Below, piece by piece: positions 9,093-16,950 of a stretch of DNA of 64,000 bases. The DNA lies in contig CAWIAN010000004.1 in assembly GCA_963834135.1 (NCBI GenBank), positions 124,001 to 188,000 on the forward strand, written 5' to 3'. Below the pieces are notes generated by a model that worked only from the letters and a program-made list of their open reading frames with translations, did not search any database and was not told where the DNA came from. Origin of the DNA: Bog-257 sp963834135. GTDB taxonomy: Bacteria > Acidobacteriota > Terriglobia > Terriglobales > Acidobacteriaceae. Each line of letters opens with the position of its first letter. The stretch's first letter is position 1. The translations under genes were made by a program, and so were the position numbers.

Positions 9093-9147
9093 ATTCAGCC
9101 GTGCCCTGACACGGCGTCGCGAGAGTTTTTCAGCAGCCTGTGAAGCC
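9093..9147 (-). repeat. Dispersed intergenic repeat, CAGCAGCC family, copy 1
   Basis: On the minus strand the sequence reads GGCTTCACAGGCTGCTGAAAA, then a CTCTCGCGACG segment, then TGTCAGGGCACGGCTG. The same blocks recur in 19088-19345, in both orders, so this is a dispersed repeat that can fold back on itself. It contains no coding potential. Confidence 0.55.
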
Positions 9148-9180
9148 GTTGCCCCTGCAAAACTCCAGGACCAAATCCCT

Positions 9181-9196
9181 TGTGACCCGTGTCACG
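9181..9196. promoter_or_regulatory. CRP/FNR-like palindrome upstream of PatZ-like gene
   Basis: TGTGACCCGTGTCACG fits the CRP consensus TGTGA-N6-TCACA at nine of ten positions. It lies 75 bases upstream of the ATG of the acyl-CoA synthetase/acetyltransferase gene. In E. coli the homologous patZ gene is activated by cAMP-CRP. Whether a CRP-family factor acts here is inference. Confidence 0.4.
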
Positions 9197-9270
9197 ATTT
9201 TACGTGATGGTTGATTCCCACCCTTGCGGTGGAGAGGCATAGACTGAAGCTTCATCCCTAGTGAGGAATT

Positions 9271-12024
9271 ATGACGACTGCTGCACCTGCTAAGCCTACT
9301 GGAAGCAATATGAAGGCTGATCCGTCTTCCGATGTGTATCGCTCTGAAAGTCATCCGCTGGACCCGTTGTTCATGCCCAAAAGCGTTGCCGTGATCGGCG
9401 CATCCGAGCGTCCCGGCAGCGTTGGCCGTTCCGTGCTGTGGAATCTGTTGAGCAGCCCGTTTGGCGGCACGGTTTTCCCGGTGAACTCCAAGCGCTCTAA
9501 CGTGCTTGGCATCAAGGCCTATCCCAGTGTGAAAGATCTGCCGGAAAAAGTTGACCTGGTTGTGGTCACGACTCCGGCCGATACCGTTCCCGGGCTCATT
9601 CAGGAATCGGTGGACTTGGGTATACCGGCAGCGATCGTGATCTCCGCCGGCTTTAAGGAGTTTGGCGAACACGGCAAGGAACTCGAACGCCAGATTTCGC
9701 AGATTATTCGCGGCAAGATGCGGCTGATCGGTCCGAATTGCCTGGGCGTGATGAATCCGGTCCGCGGACTGAACGCGACCTTCGCTCACACGGTTGCGCG
9801 GCCAGGAAACGTCGCCTTCATCAGCCAGAGTGGCGCGCTCTGCACTGCGGTCCTCGATTGGAGCTTGCGCGAGAATGTAGGCTTCAGTGCATTTGTTTCG
9901 ATCGGCTCGATGCTTGATGTGAACTGGGGCGATCTCGTCGATTACTTCGGCAACGATCCTCGAACGCACAGCATTGTCATCTATATGGAATCGATTGGCG
10001 ATGCGCGCTCGTTCCTCTCGGCAGCGCGCGAGGTTTCGCTCACCAAACCCGTCATCGTCATTAAGGCCGGTCGCACCGCCGCTGCCGCCAAAGCTGCCGC
10101 TTCGCACACAGGAGCCCTCACCGGTAGCGATGAAGTACTCGATGCCGCCTTCCGCCGCACAGGCGTGCTGCGCGTCAACAGTATCGCCGACATCTTTTTC
10201 ATGTCGGACGTGCTGGCCAAGCAGCCACGGCCGCGCGGTAATCGGCTTTGCATTCTGACCAATGCCGGCGGGCCGGGCGTGCTCGCCACCGACGCCCTGG
10301 TCGCAGGAGGCGGTGAACTGGCTGAGCTCTCCGCAGAAACGATGAAGGCCTTCGACGAGATTCTTCCGGCGCAGTGGAGCCACAATAATCCGGTCGACAT
10401 CCTGGGCGATGCCGAGCCCGAGCGCTACGCCAAGTCGCTGGAGATCGCCGCAAAGGATCCGAGCATCGACGGCATGCTGGTTGTTCTCACGCCGCAGGAG
10501 ATGACTAATCCCACGCTGATTGCGGAGAAGTTGAAGCCCTATGCCAAAGGTTTGGGCAAGCCTCTGCTGGCGAGCTGGATGGGCGGCGCTGAAGTAGCTG
10601 CCGGCGAGCAGATTCTCAATCAGGCGGGCATTCCGACATTCCAATTTCCCGACAGCGCGGTGCGCGCCTTCAATTACATGTGGCGCTATGCCTACAACCT
10701 GAAGGGAATCTATGAGACGCCGGCGATTCCGCAGAACGCCGACACGGCAGTGCAACGTGGCAACGCTGAACGCATCATCCGCGATGTGCGCAATTCTGGC
10801 CGCACCATCCTAACCGAATACGAATCCAAGCAGCTGCTGAAGTCGTACGGCATTCCGACGGTTGAGACGCGGGTCGCTGCCACCGAAGAAGAAGCGCTCA
10901 AGGCCGCTCAGGAAATCGGTTATCCCATCGTCCTCAAGCTGTATTCGTTGACTATCACGCACAAGACCGACGTTGGCGGTGTGCAGTTGAATCTGCGGGA
11001 CGCCCATGCCGTGAAAGCAGCATTCCAGAACATTAAGCAGGCGGTGACCGAAAAAGTTGGCGCCGAGCATTTTCAGGGCGTCACGGTTCAGCCTATGGCG
11101 AAGCTCGATGGTTATGAACTGATCATCGGCAGCAGCCTGGATTCGCAGTTCGGCCCGGTGATCCTGTTCGGTACCGGCGGGCAACTGGTCGAAGTGTTCA
11201 AAGACCGCGCGCTCGCGCTGCCGCCTCTCAACTCAACTCTGGCGCTTCGCCTGATGGAGCAGACCAAGATCTTCACCGCTTTGAAGGGAGTGCGCGGCCG
11301 TAAGCCGGTCGATTTGAAGGCGCTGGACGAACTGCTGGTGCGGTTCAGCCAGCTGGTGGTCGAACAGCCGTGGATCAAAGAGATCGACATCAATCCGCTG
11401 CTGGCTTCTCCGGAAAGACTTCTTGCGCTGGATGCGCGTGTGGTTCTGCATGACGCGGACATGACGGAAGACAAGCTGCCGACTGCGGCGATTCGTCCTT
11501 ACCCCATTCACCTGGTAGGCGACTGGAAGATGAAGGATGGCAAGCCGGTGACGATTCGTCCCATCCGTCCCGAAGATGAGCCTGCAATGATCGACTTCCA
11601 CAAGAAATTATCGGAGCGCAGCGTCTATCTGCGGTACTTCCAGCCGCTGAAACTGACGCAGCGTACCGCGCACGAACGCCTCACGCGCACCTGCTTCATC
11701 GACTACGACCGCGAGATGGCTCTGGTCGCCGAATGTGAAGTGGACGGTGTGAAGGAAGTGCTCGCGGTTGGTCGCTTGAGTAAGCTGCACGGCCGGAACG
11801 AGGCTGAACTTGCGGCGGTCGCGATCGATGAAGCCCAGCATAAGGGACTCGGCAGCGAACTTTATCGCCGGCTGATCCAGGTGGCCCGTGACGAAAAGCT
11901 CAGCAAGCTCGTCTCCAACATGCTTCCGGACAATCGGGAGATGCGTGCGTTGTGTACCAAGCTTGGGTTCCAGATGTTCTCCAATCTGGAAGACAACATG
12001 CTTCGGGCAGAGCTCGAGCTGTAA
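9271..12024 (+). CDS. ADP-forming acyl-CoA synthetase fused to GNAT acetyltransferase (PatZ/Pat type)
   Basis: The 917-residue fusion has a CoA-binding Rossmann domain (about 35-165, VAVIGASERPGSVGR), succinyl-CoA-ligase-like domains (about 170-480, FISQSGALCTAVLDW and ASHTGALTGSDE), an ATP-grasp domain (about 505-730, YGIPTVETRVA, GYPIVLKLYS, KTDVGGV) and a C-terminal GNAT domain (about 755-915, VTIRPIRPEDEP, AVAIDEAQHKGLGSELYRRL). This is the architecture of PatZ/Pat protein lysine acetyltransferases, which inactivate acetyl-CoA synthetase. The SHTGAL histidine, phosphorylated in ADP-forming acyl-CoA synthetases, is present, so the synthetase half may still be active. It stands alone, with a CRP-like site upstream and a terminator downstream. 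Confidence 0.93.
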   Translation: MTTAAPAKPTGSNMKADPSSDVYRSESHPLDPLFMPKSVAVIGASERPGSVGRSVLWNLLSSPFGGTVFPVNSKRSNVLGIKAYPSVKDLPEKVDLVVVTTPADTVPGLIQESVDLGIPAAIVISAGFKEFGEHGKELERQISQIIRGKMRLIGPNCLGVMNPVRGLNATFAHTVARPGNVAFISQSGALCTAVLDWSLRENVGFSAFVSIGSMLDVNWGDLVDYFGNDPRTHSIVIYMESIGDARSFLSAAREVSLTKPVIVIKAGRTAAAAKAAASHTGALTGSDEVLDAAFRRTGVLRVNSIADIFFMSDVLAKQPRPRGNRLCILTNAGGPGVLATDALVAGGGELAELSAETMKAFDEILPAQWSHNNPVDILGDAEPERYAKSLEIAAKDPSIDGMLVVLTPQEMTNPTLIAEKLKPYAKGLGKPLLASWMGGAEVAAGEQILNQAGIPTFQFPDSAVRAFNYMWRYAYNLKGIYETPAIPQNADTAVQRGNAERIIRDVRNSGRTILTEYESKQLLKSYGIPTVETRVAATEEEALKAAQEIGYPIVLKLYSLTITHKTDVGGVQLNLRDAHAVKAAFQNIKQAVTEKVGAEHFQGVTVQPMAKLDGYELIIGSSLDSQFGPVILFGTGGQLVEVFKDRALALPPLNSTLALRLMEQTKIFTALKGVRGRKPVDLKALDELLVRFSQLVVEQPWIKEIDINPLLASPERLLALDARVVLHDADMTEDKLPTAAIRPYPIHLVGDWKMKDGKPVTIRPIRPEDEPAMIDFHKKLSERSVYLRYFQPLKLTQRTAHERLTRTCFIDYDREMALVAECEVDGVKEVLAVGRLSKLHGRNEAELAAVAIDEAQHKGLGSELYRRLIQVARDEKLSKLVSNMLPDNREMRALCTKLGFQMFSNLEDNMLRAELEL

Positions 12025-12070
12025 TTCATCCGGTTAGGGTCAGACCGATTTACACGTAACCGCAAAAACA

Positions 12071-12100
12071 AAGCGCGCTCCCATCGGGAACGCGCTTTTT
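12071..12100. terminator. Bidirectional intrinsic terminator
   Basis: AAGCGCGCTCCC pairs with GGGAACGCGCTT around an AT-rich loop (one offset), with T residues on the 3' side and A residues on the 5' side. It sits between the convergent ends of the PatZ-like gene and the outer-membrane barrel gene and can serve both. Confidence 0.8.
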
Positions 12101-12120
12101 CATTTGGAGCGGGAGCGATG

Positions 12121-12831
12121 CTATTTGATGATGTTTCCACCGAAGCGGAAGGTCGGCCCAACAGAGAAACGTACGCTGTTTTGACTGCTGCCCAGGACGT
12201 TGGTGAACATGCTGTAGTGCACGTAGTCAGCAGCGGTACGGATGCCGAAATGCTTGCTGATGTTAAAGTCCATGCCGCCGCCGAAGCCATAGAACACCAC
12301 CGTGTCGGTCTTCTGGAAGCTGGGACCAGCCAACGTAAGGGCGACCTGTTGGGCGAACGGGTCTCCCGGATGCAGCGTTGCAACCTCATGCAGCGAGCCC
12401 AGAGCCGGCCTTATGAAAAAGGTCACCGGCTTGAAGTGCCGGATATTGAACTGCGGACCAGCGCTATAGGTGTAGGTAGTCGAACTCGTTGGCATTCTCA
12501 GCTGATATCCGGGTGGGAGCTGGCCAACTGACTGCAGGAACGCAATTTCTCCCGTCAGCGTCTGTTGCAACGTGGGGGTCAGCATGTTGGTCGTGATCAC
12601 GTTGTCGCCAGTGAAGACGCTGAAATCGAAGCCGAGCGCCACCCAGCTCTTAACGTTCCAGCCGAATTCGCCGTTGAAACCGTTCTCGGTCAGATTGATG
12701 CTGGGAGTGCTGAAATATCCGTATCCGCCATAGACGTCGAATCGGTTGACGTAATCCTGTTGGGAGAAAGCTGTGAGGGAAGTCAAGAGTATAAAGAGCA
12801 GTACCACGATTGAGAGAGTCTTGGGCCGCAT
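12121..12831 (-). CDS. Outer-membrane beta-barrel protein
   Basis: The 236-residue protein has a signal peptide (KTLSIVVLLFILLTSLTAFSQQ) followed by alternating strands typical of an 8-10-stranded barrel: RFDVYGGYGYFSTP, GFNGEFGWNV, WVALGFDFSVF, YTYSAGPQFNI, TFFIRPALGS, FYGFGGGMDFNI, FGIRTAADYVHY and the terminal strand NSVRFSVGPTFRFG. It is of the OmpA/OmpW-like outer_membrane_beta-barrel fold; no enzymatic residues are evident. A GGAG site precedes the ATG. The function may be structural or transport related. Confidence 0.8.
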   Translation of the reverse strand: MRPKTLSIVVLLFILLTSLTAFSQQDYVNRFDVYGGYGYFSTPSINLTENGFNGEFGWNVKSWVALGFDFSVFTGDNVITTNMLTPTLQQTLTGEIAFLQSVGQLPPGYQLRMPTSSTTYTYSAGPQFNIRHFKPVTFFIRPALGSLHEVATLHPGDPFAQQVALTLAGPSFQKTDTVVFYGFGGGMDFNISKHFGIRTAADYVHYSMFTNVLGSSQNSVRFSVGPTFRFGGNIIK

Positions 12832-13175
12832 ATAAAAAATCTCCTTGCCACTCGCCCTAGCTTCGGGAAGTCGGCCAAATTAGATCCGCGCCAGTCCCAG
12901 GAATGTGAGCCTCAAGGAAGGTCACGGCAAACTTCCAGAAATATGCGCTGCATTGAGTGTGCTCCCGCTACAGACGGCTAATCAGCACAAAACAGGAAAT
13001 GTTTCCTCGATCAGTGCCAAATCGGAACAAACCTGCGTCAGACTAACAGTAGCGTTAATTTCGTTGCAACAATCAAACTCACAAGGCGTACGACTTCTGT
13101 CGTATTCGCTGAGAGTGTGCGGAGGAAGGATTAAAAGGCGAGCGAGATACGGAGTTCGGGCCCAAGGTTGGAAGC
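12832..13175. other. Intergenic region upstream of the barrel gene
   Basis: No gene is supported here. It carries the Shine-Dalgarno of the barrel gene at its left edge, a perfect-arm palindrome AGGAAATGTTTCCT (12994-13007) that could be an operator, and ACGACTTCTGTCGT (about 13086-13099). The right part runs into the 3' end of the lipase-like gene. Confidence 0.4.
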
Positions 13176-13964
13176 TCAGTGCGAAGAGGCTTGACCTTCT
13201 CTGCGAGCCGCGGCAAGGCGCTTAGCGATGATGGAGTAGGCGGAAGCGTTGAACGCCAGGCCAATATGAGTGCCAGCCACTTCGAAGTCGTTTTCCTCAA
13301 TGCCTGTCACGCAATATCGCCAGTCGGCAATTCCATCGTTGCGGGTATAGATGGCGGTCTGCACTACGGACTTTGGCAGGTCGCGGCGTAACGAGGACAG
13401 AAAATCGCAGGTGCAGTGTCCCGTGTAGCAAGCAGGCAGCACTCCCGATCCGTGTTGTTCCAGGATATGCAGGCGAACTGCTTCCGCGGCTTTTAGCACA
13501 GTAGGATGCACGACCGTGCCGCGGAAGGGCGACGCCAGGCTTATCACGGAAGCAATGTCGTTGGGACGCTGGCCGGCCACTGCTCGCGCGATGATGCCGC
13601 CCAAACTGTGTCCAACGAGATGAATTCTCCTTCCGGTGTCCGCAAACGCTCTCTCGATGCTCTCGTTCAGGCGCTGTTGGATAAGCAGGTTGGGACACTC
13701 GGCGTTCAATCCGATGCCCGAAAAATAAGGCCGGTAACCGATCCGGCCCAGCCAGGAATGAAGCTGTGAAAGATACGCGTCTGTACCCAGAAAGCCCGGT
13801 ACCAGCACGACGGCCGATCCGTCGCCGCGCGGAATCCCAAGGCCGTAGTAGACCGGAGAGGAATGCAGGAGTAGAAGGTCGGCCGCGAATAGCGCTTCCT
13901 TCCAGATGGTGATGTCCGCTTGCGCGATCTCCGGTTGAAACATGCCGGCGGGCGGTGGCGCCAT
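13176..13964 (-). CDS. Alpha/beta hydrolase, lipase-like
   Basis: The 262-residue protein has the hydrolase core: VVLVPGFLGTDAYLSQLHSWLGRIGY (oxyanion region, about 50-76), the nucleophile elbow GHSLGG with flanking HLVGHSLGGIIARAVA (about 113-128), and SLASPFRG after it. The acid is likely in the YTRNDGIADWRYC segment and the histidine in AGTHIGL near residue 240. This matches the LipA/PGAP1-like triacylglycerol lipase or esterase group. There is no signal peptide, so it is probably cytoplasmic or peripheral. Two Cys-rich turns (CYTGHCTC) may form a disulfide or bind metal. The start is uncertain because no clear Shine-Dalgarno is seen. Confidence 0.85.
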   Translation of the reverse strand: MAPPPAGMFQPEIAQADITIWKEALFAADLLLLHSSPVYYGLGIPRGDGSAVVLVPGFLGTDAYLSQLHSWLGRIGYRPYFSGIGLNAECPNLLIQQRLNESIERAFADTGRRIHLVGHSLGGIIARAVAGQRPNDIASVISLASPFRGTVVHPTVLKAAEAVRLHILEQHGSGVLPACYTGHCTCDFLSSLRRDLPKSVVQTAIYTRNDGIADWRYCVTGIEENDFEVAGTHIGLAFNASAYSIIAKRLAAARREGQASSH

Positions 13965-14218
13965 AGACTAGTCCGTGCTCTCCCTGATCTGGTTCGTTGG
14001 GAGTTGCCCGCCCGGTCAAGGGCCGATGAGCGGCAGTCGGCGGCAGCTTCCGGGAAATTAGTGTATTTAGAGATGCTGCGGGTTGCCAAGGACGATTTTG
14101 GATTCTGGCAAAATCTCCAAAACGGCGGGCCGGGACGCCCCAATTTTTCCCGGGGAAGACATTGTTTGAAACGTTGTGAGGTCGTTAGCCGTATACGGAG
14201 CAGGGCCGAAAGGATGGC

Positions 14219-14992
14219 ATGATGCGGAATCGACGATTGCTGTTGTTGGCGTTACTGGCGGTGTTGGCTTACTCCCTTATTCCGCGACGGCCTCTGATGT
14301 CTGTCTTGGCCAGGAGTTGGTTGCAGGATAACCGCCCGAAAGACGTCGCCACCAGTATGTCAGGCCACGCAATGGCGCACATGTACATGACATCGCTCGG
14401 ACCAGTCCGGCCCGGCGACCAGCAGAAGGCAGACGCGATCGTGGCGGCCGCCAAGGCAGCCATGGTTCCCTATCAGGACTACCGGAAGGCGCTGGCTGAC
14501 GGGTATGAGATCTTTCTCCCGAATATTCCGCAGCCTCAATACCACTTCACCAACCATGAACACGGCCTCGAGGCGCGTCGGGAGTTCGATCCATCGAAAC
14601 CTACCTCGTTGCTTTACAAGAAGACGGATGACGGCTACAAGTTGGTCGGAGTGATGTACACAGACCGCGTCGACGCAAGTGAGGAAGAGTTGAACCAGCG
14701 GATTCCGCTAAGCGTTGCGCGCTGGCATCAACACATCAATTTTTGCAAAGCCCCGGCGGGAAAGAAGCTTGAGTATTTCGGCCCGCATGCGAAATTCGGT
14801 TTGCTGGGGTCCATCACCACCAGAGAAGCGTGTGAGGCAGAGGGCGGCGAGTTTTATCCTCACGTACTCGGGTGGATGGTGCACGTCTACCCGTACGAGA
14901 CGGATCCAGGAAAAATCTGGTCAACCGAAGACGACGATCATGGCCACGACAACATGGATCACTCGACAATGGGTGGAATGAAGATGAATTGA
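14219..14992 (+). CDS. Exported or membrane-anchored His-rich hypothetical protein
   Basis: I do not recognise a named family. The 257-residue product starts with a signal anchor (RNRRLLLLALLAVLAYSLIP). Its body has many histidines and methionines in likely metal-binding patterns: SGHAMAHMYM, HFTNHEHGLEARREF, RWHQHINFC and a C-terminal DDDHGHDNMDHSTMGGMKMN. The tail looks like a copper- or nickel-handling segment. An AAAGGA site lies before the two adjacent ATGs (14219, 14222). It is followed by two hairpins (15000, 15062). An extracytoplasmic metal-binding role is inference. Confidence 0.65.
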   Translation: MMRNRRLLLLALLAVLAYSLIPRRPLMSVLARSWLQDNRPKDVATSMSGHAMAHMYMTSLGPVRPGDQQKADAIVAAAKAAMVPYQDYRKALADGYEIFLPNIPQPQYHFTNHEHGLEARREFDPSKPTSLLYKKTDDGYKLVGVMYTDRVDASEEELNQRIPLSVARWHQHINFCKAPAGKKLEYFGPHAKFGLLGSITTREACEAEGGEFYPHVLGWMVHVYPYETDPGKIWSTEDDDHGHDNMDHSTMGGMKMN

Positions 14993-14999
14993 CGGGTGC

Positions 15000-15028
15000 C
15001 CCAGGTCTCGAACATCGCGAGACCCGGG
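15000..15028. repeat. CCCAGGT...ACCCGGG intergenic palindrome, copy 1
   Basis: CCCAGGTCTCG pairs with CGAGACCCGGG (one mismatch), just after the stop of the His-rich protein gene. The same design occurs at 31817, 48050 and 48101. It is likely a dispersed repeat that can act as a 3'-end hairpin. Confidence 0.55.
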
Positions 15029-15061
15029 ACACCCAGATTTATTTCGCCGTAGATGAGAAAA

Positions 15062-15089
15062 GGACGTGCCGCCTTCAGACGGCACGTCC
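15062..15089. terminator. Strong hairpin between convergent genes, no T-tract
   Basis: GGACGTGCCG pairs perfectly with CGGCACGTCC over an 8-base loop. It lies between the convergent His-rich protein gene and the phasin-like gene and probably protects or terminates both transcripts. Confidence 0.5.
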
Positions 15090-15153
15090 GGTTAAGGTGT
15101 TCATCAACTCCAGGTTTGGAAGTTAACGCCACCTGATGCTTCGATTCACTTAA

Positions 15154-16077
15154 CTACGCAGTCGCCGTTTCCATCTTGATCGGCCGGCCAGCGCGCCGTC
15201 TGCCTTTACGCGCGGTTGGCTTCGCTGCCCGCTTGGGCTCCGGACGATGCATCACCGTATCGATCAGAGCCTTCTCCGCCGTTACGAAATTCTTAACGCC
15301 TTCCCGGGTGAGGTCTGGAATCGGAATAAACGGGAACGGCGCAATCATGTTCAGGGTCTTTCCGGCAGCGCGCATGCCCGCATTGGCCTGCTTGCCAGCG
15401 ACGTCGATCAGCTTCTTCTGGGCATCGATGAATGCGTCAGTCGCTTCCTTAGCCAGTTCCGCCAACTCGGTCTGCTTGAACTTGCGGCCGGGCTCCCGGG
15501 CGCTGGTGGCCTTCGAGGTCTGCTCGGCAACCACGTCCAGGAACTTCTTCTGGGTATGGACAAAGGTCTCCATGCCTTCGCGCGCCATCTCGACCAGGCC
15601 TTCGGGGTCGAACACTTTTCCGGTTTTAACGGCGTTCAACCAGGTATTGGTCTGTTTGCTCGCCATCTTCAGGAAGTCCTGTTGCATATCGACAAAGGTA
15701 TCGAAGCCTTGCTGTACCAGGTCGGTCATGGCGACGGCGGCGCTGTTGCCGGCCACCCGTTCTTTTACGCCGGTGGTCACGATTTCGTGCTCGCGCTGCG
15801 CCAGGCCGAGCAGGAGCTTCTGGCCTTCGATGAAATTGTTCATGACCTCGCCGGCCAGTTCGCTGGCGATGGCTGCCGGACAGAAGGCTGGATCGGCGAA
15901 ACGGCTGCGGATCATTTTCATGGCATTGGCATTCTGAGTCATCGCCAGATCGACCAGGATTCTCTGGGTCGCAAAGAAGTTCTCAACTCCTTGCTGCACC
16001 CATCCCGACAGCAGCGAGACAAAGGACGAATCCCCATTGTGGACAGTAGAGGATTCCGACTTTCCATTTCTAGGCAT
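15154..16077 (-). CDS. Phasin-like protein with six repeats and basic DNA-binding-like tail
   Basis: The 307-residue protein carries six copies of a roughly 25-residue amphipathic motif of the form E-x-F-x-x-x-Q-K-x-x-L-D-x-A, at about residues 24-49, 73-97, 119-143, 162-187, 207-231 and 255-279 (for example ATDAFIDAQKKLIDVAGKQ). This is the phasin coat-protein pattern, and normal phasins have only one or two. The C-terminus (280-307) is Lys/Arg/Pro-rich with an AT-hook-like RKGRRRAGRP. It is divergent from phaR, with PhaR-type operators between them, which supports a polyhydroxyalkanoate granule role. Linking granules to DNA, as PhaF and PhaM do, is inference. Confidence 0.8.
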   Translation of the reverse strand: MPRNGKSESSTVHNGDSSFVSLLSGWVQQGVENFFATQRILVDLAMTQNANAMKMIRSRFADPAFCPAAIASELAGEVMNNFIEGQKLLLGLAQREHEIVTTGVKERVAGNSAAVAMTDLVQQGFDTFVDMQQDFLKMASKQTNTWLNAVKTGKVFDPEGLVEMAREGMETFVHTQKKFLDVVAEQTSKATSAREPGRKFKQTELAELAKEATDAFIDAQKKLIDVAGKQANAGMRAAGKTLNMIAPFPFIPIPDLTREGVKNFVTAEKALIDTVMHRPEPKRAAKPTARKGRRRAGRPIKMETATA

Positions 16078-16094
16078 GATAACCTCCGAAATTG

Positions 16095-16105
16095 CTGCAG
16101 TGCAG
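16095..16105. promoter_or_regulatory. PhaR-type operator CTGC-N3-GCAG
   Basis: CTGCAGTGCAG matches the CTGC-N3-GCAG sequence described for PhaR of Paracoccus denitrificans. It sits 18 bases upstream of the phasin-like ATG, over its expected promoter, in the divergent region shared with phaR. Repression of the phasin gene is the expected role. Confidence 0.55.
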
Positions 16106-16162
16106 CATCAAGCTGAGAGTAGTATTCTCAATAGGGCATGTCAAGCTGTTTACAGAATCTTT

Positions 16163-16173
16163 TTGCACTGCAA
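16163..16173. promoter_or_regulatory. Second PhaR-like operator, TTGC-N3-GCAA
   Basis: TTGCACTGCAA is a perfect-arm palindrome with the same 4-3-4 spacing as the first site and one change per arm. It lies 15 bases before the phaR ATG, so it would allow autorepression. Confidence 0.45.
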
Positions 16174-16187
16174 CAGAGGCTAGAAGT

Positions 16188-16724
16188 ATGGACCGCGACC
16201 GCATCGTCATCAAGAAGTATGCAAACCGCAGACTCTACGACACTTCCAATAGCCGCTATATCAACCTGGAAGACATTGCCGCTCTGGTCCGAAATGGGAA
16301 AGACGTGCAGGTCGTAGATGCGAGCAGCGGCGAAGACATCACCCGCGTTACCCTGACGCAGATCATCGTCGAAGATGCCAAAGGCCAGCCCTCCGGCCTG
16401 CCCTTGGAGCTATTGCGCCAACTCATTGTGGCCTCGGACCGCGTCGGGCAGGAATTCATCATGTGGTATCTGAAGTCGGCGTTCGATGCCTATTCGAAAG
16501 CTCAGAGCTCGCTGCAAACGCGACTGAGCGAGATGCAATCGGCCGCGCTGTCACCGATTCAGATGGTGAAAAACTTCCTGCAAAGTCCCGCGCCGCAAAA
16601 GGGTAACGACAATAGCGAGGAATTGACGGAGCTGCGGCGCCGTTTGGCGGAACTGGAGGCGCAACAGAGGCGGTCCCCAACCAAGCCAAAGGCAAAAAAG
16701 AAGCGCGTCACTAAGAAACGATAG
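16188..16724 (+). CDS. phaR: Polyhydroxyalkanoate synthesis regulator PhaR
   Basis: The 178-residue product begins with the PHB/PHA accumulation regulator DNA-binding domain (IVIKKYANRRLYDTSNSRYI, about residues 6-25, then LEDIAALVRNGKDVQVVDA). A second PhaR domain with ITRVTLTQIIVED follows, then a helical part (about 85-130), a coiled coil (SEELTELRRRLAELEAQQRR) and a lysine-rich end. PhaR binds both DNA and PHA granules and represses phasin genes until polymer is present. ATG 16188 has a GAGGC site. The upstream frame extension lacks homology. It is divergent from the phasin-like gene. Confidence 0.93.
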   Translation: MDRDRIVIKKYANRRLYDTSNSRYINLEDIAALVRNGKDVQVVDASSGEDITRVTLTQIIVEDAKGQPSGLPLELLRQLIVASDRVGQEFIMWYLKSAFDAYSKAQSSLQTRLSEMQSAALSPIQMVKNFLQSPAPQKGNDNSEELTELRRRLAELEAQQRRSPTKPKAKKKRVTKKR

Positions 16725-16950
16725 CGCAAGTGTTGAGTAAATACGCAGTGCGCGATGAAAGAAGCCGCTACCTGTGCATCATGTCTTGACAAAGACCCAG
16801 TGTGCAGTCCACGATGCGTGGGGCGCATACGATTTCTAGAGTGAAATAGCGGGAAGCGTCGCATTCGGCTTACCCGCCTACAATTTGTTTCGCTGGACCG
16901 TTTTACAGTCGGGACCGAACTTTCTCGCACGGCCAGTTACAAGGGGACGG

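Larger units (their letters stand above)
8735..9270. other. Long intergenic region upstream of the PatZ-like gene
   Basis: No gene is seen. The region contains a hairpin (8809-8838, CCCGGGTTCACG pairing with CGTGACCGGG), a copy of the CAGCAGCC dispersed repeat (9093-9147), a CRP-like palindrome (9181-9196) and a GAGG ribosome-binding site before ATG 9271. Confidence 0.6.
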
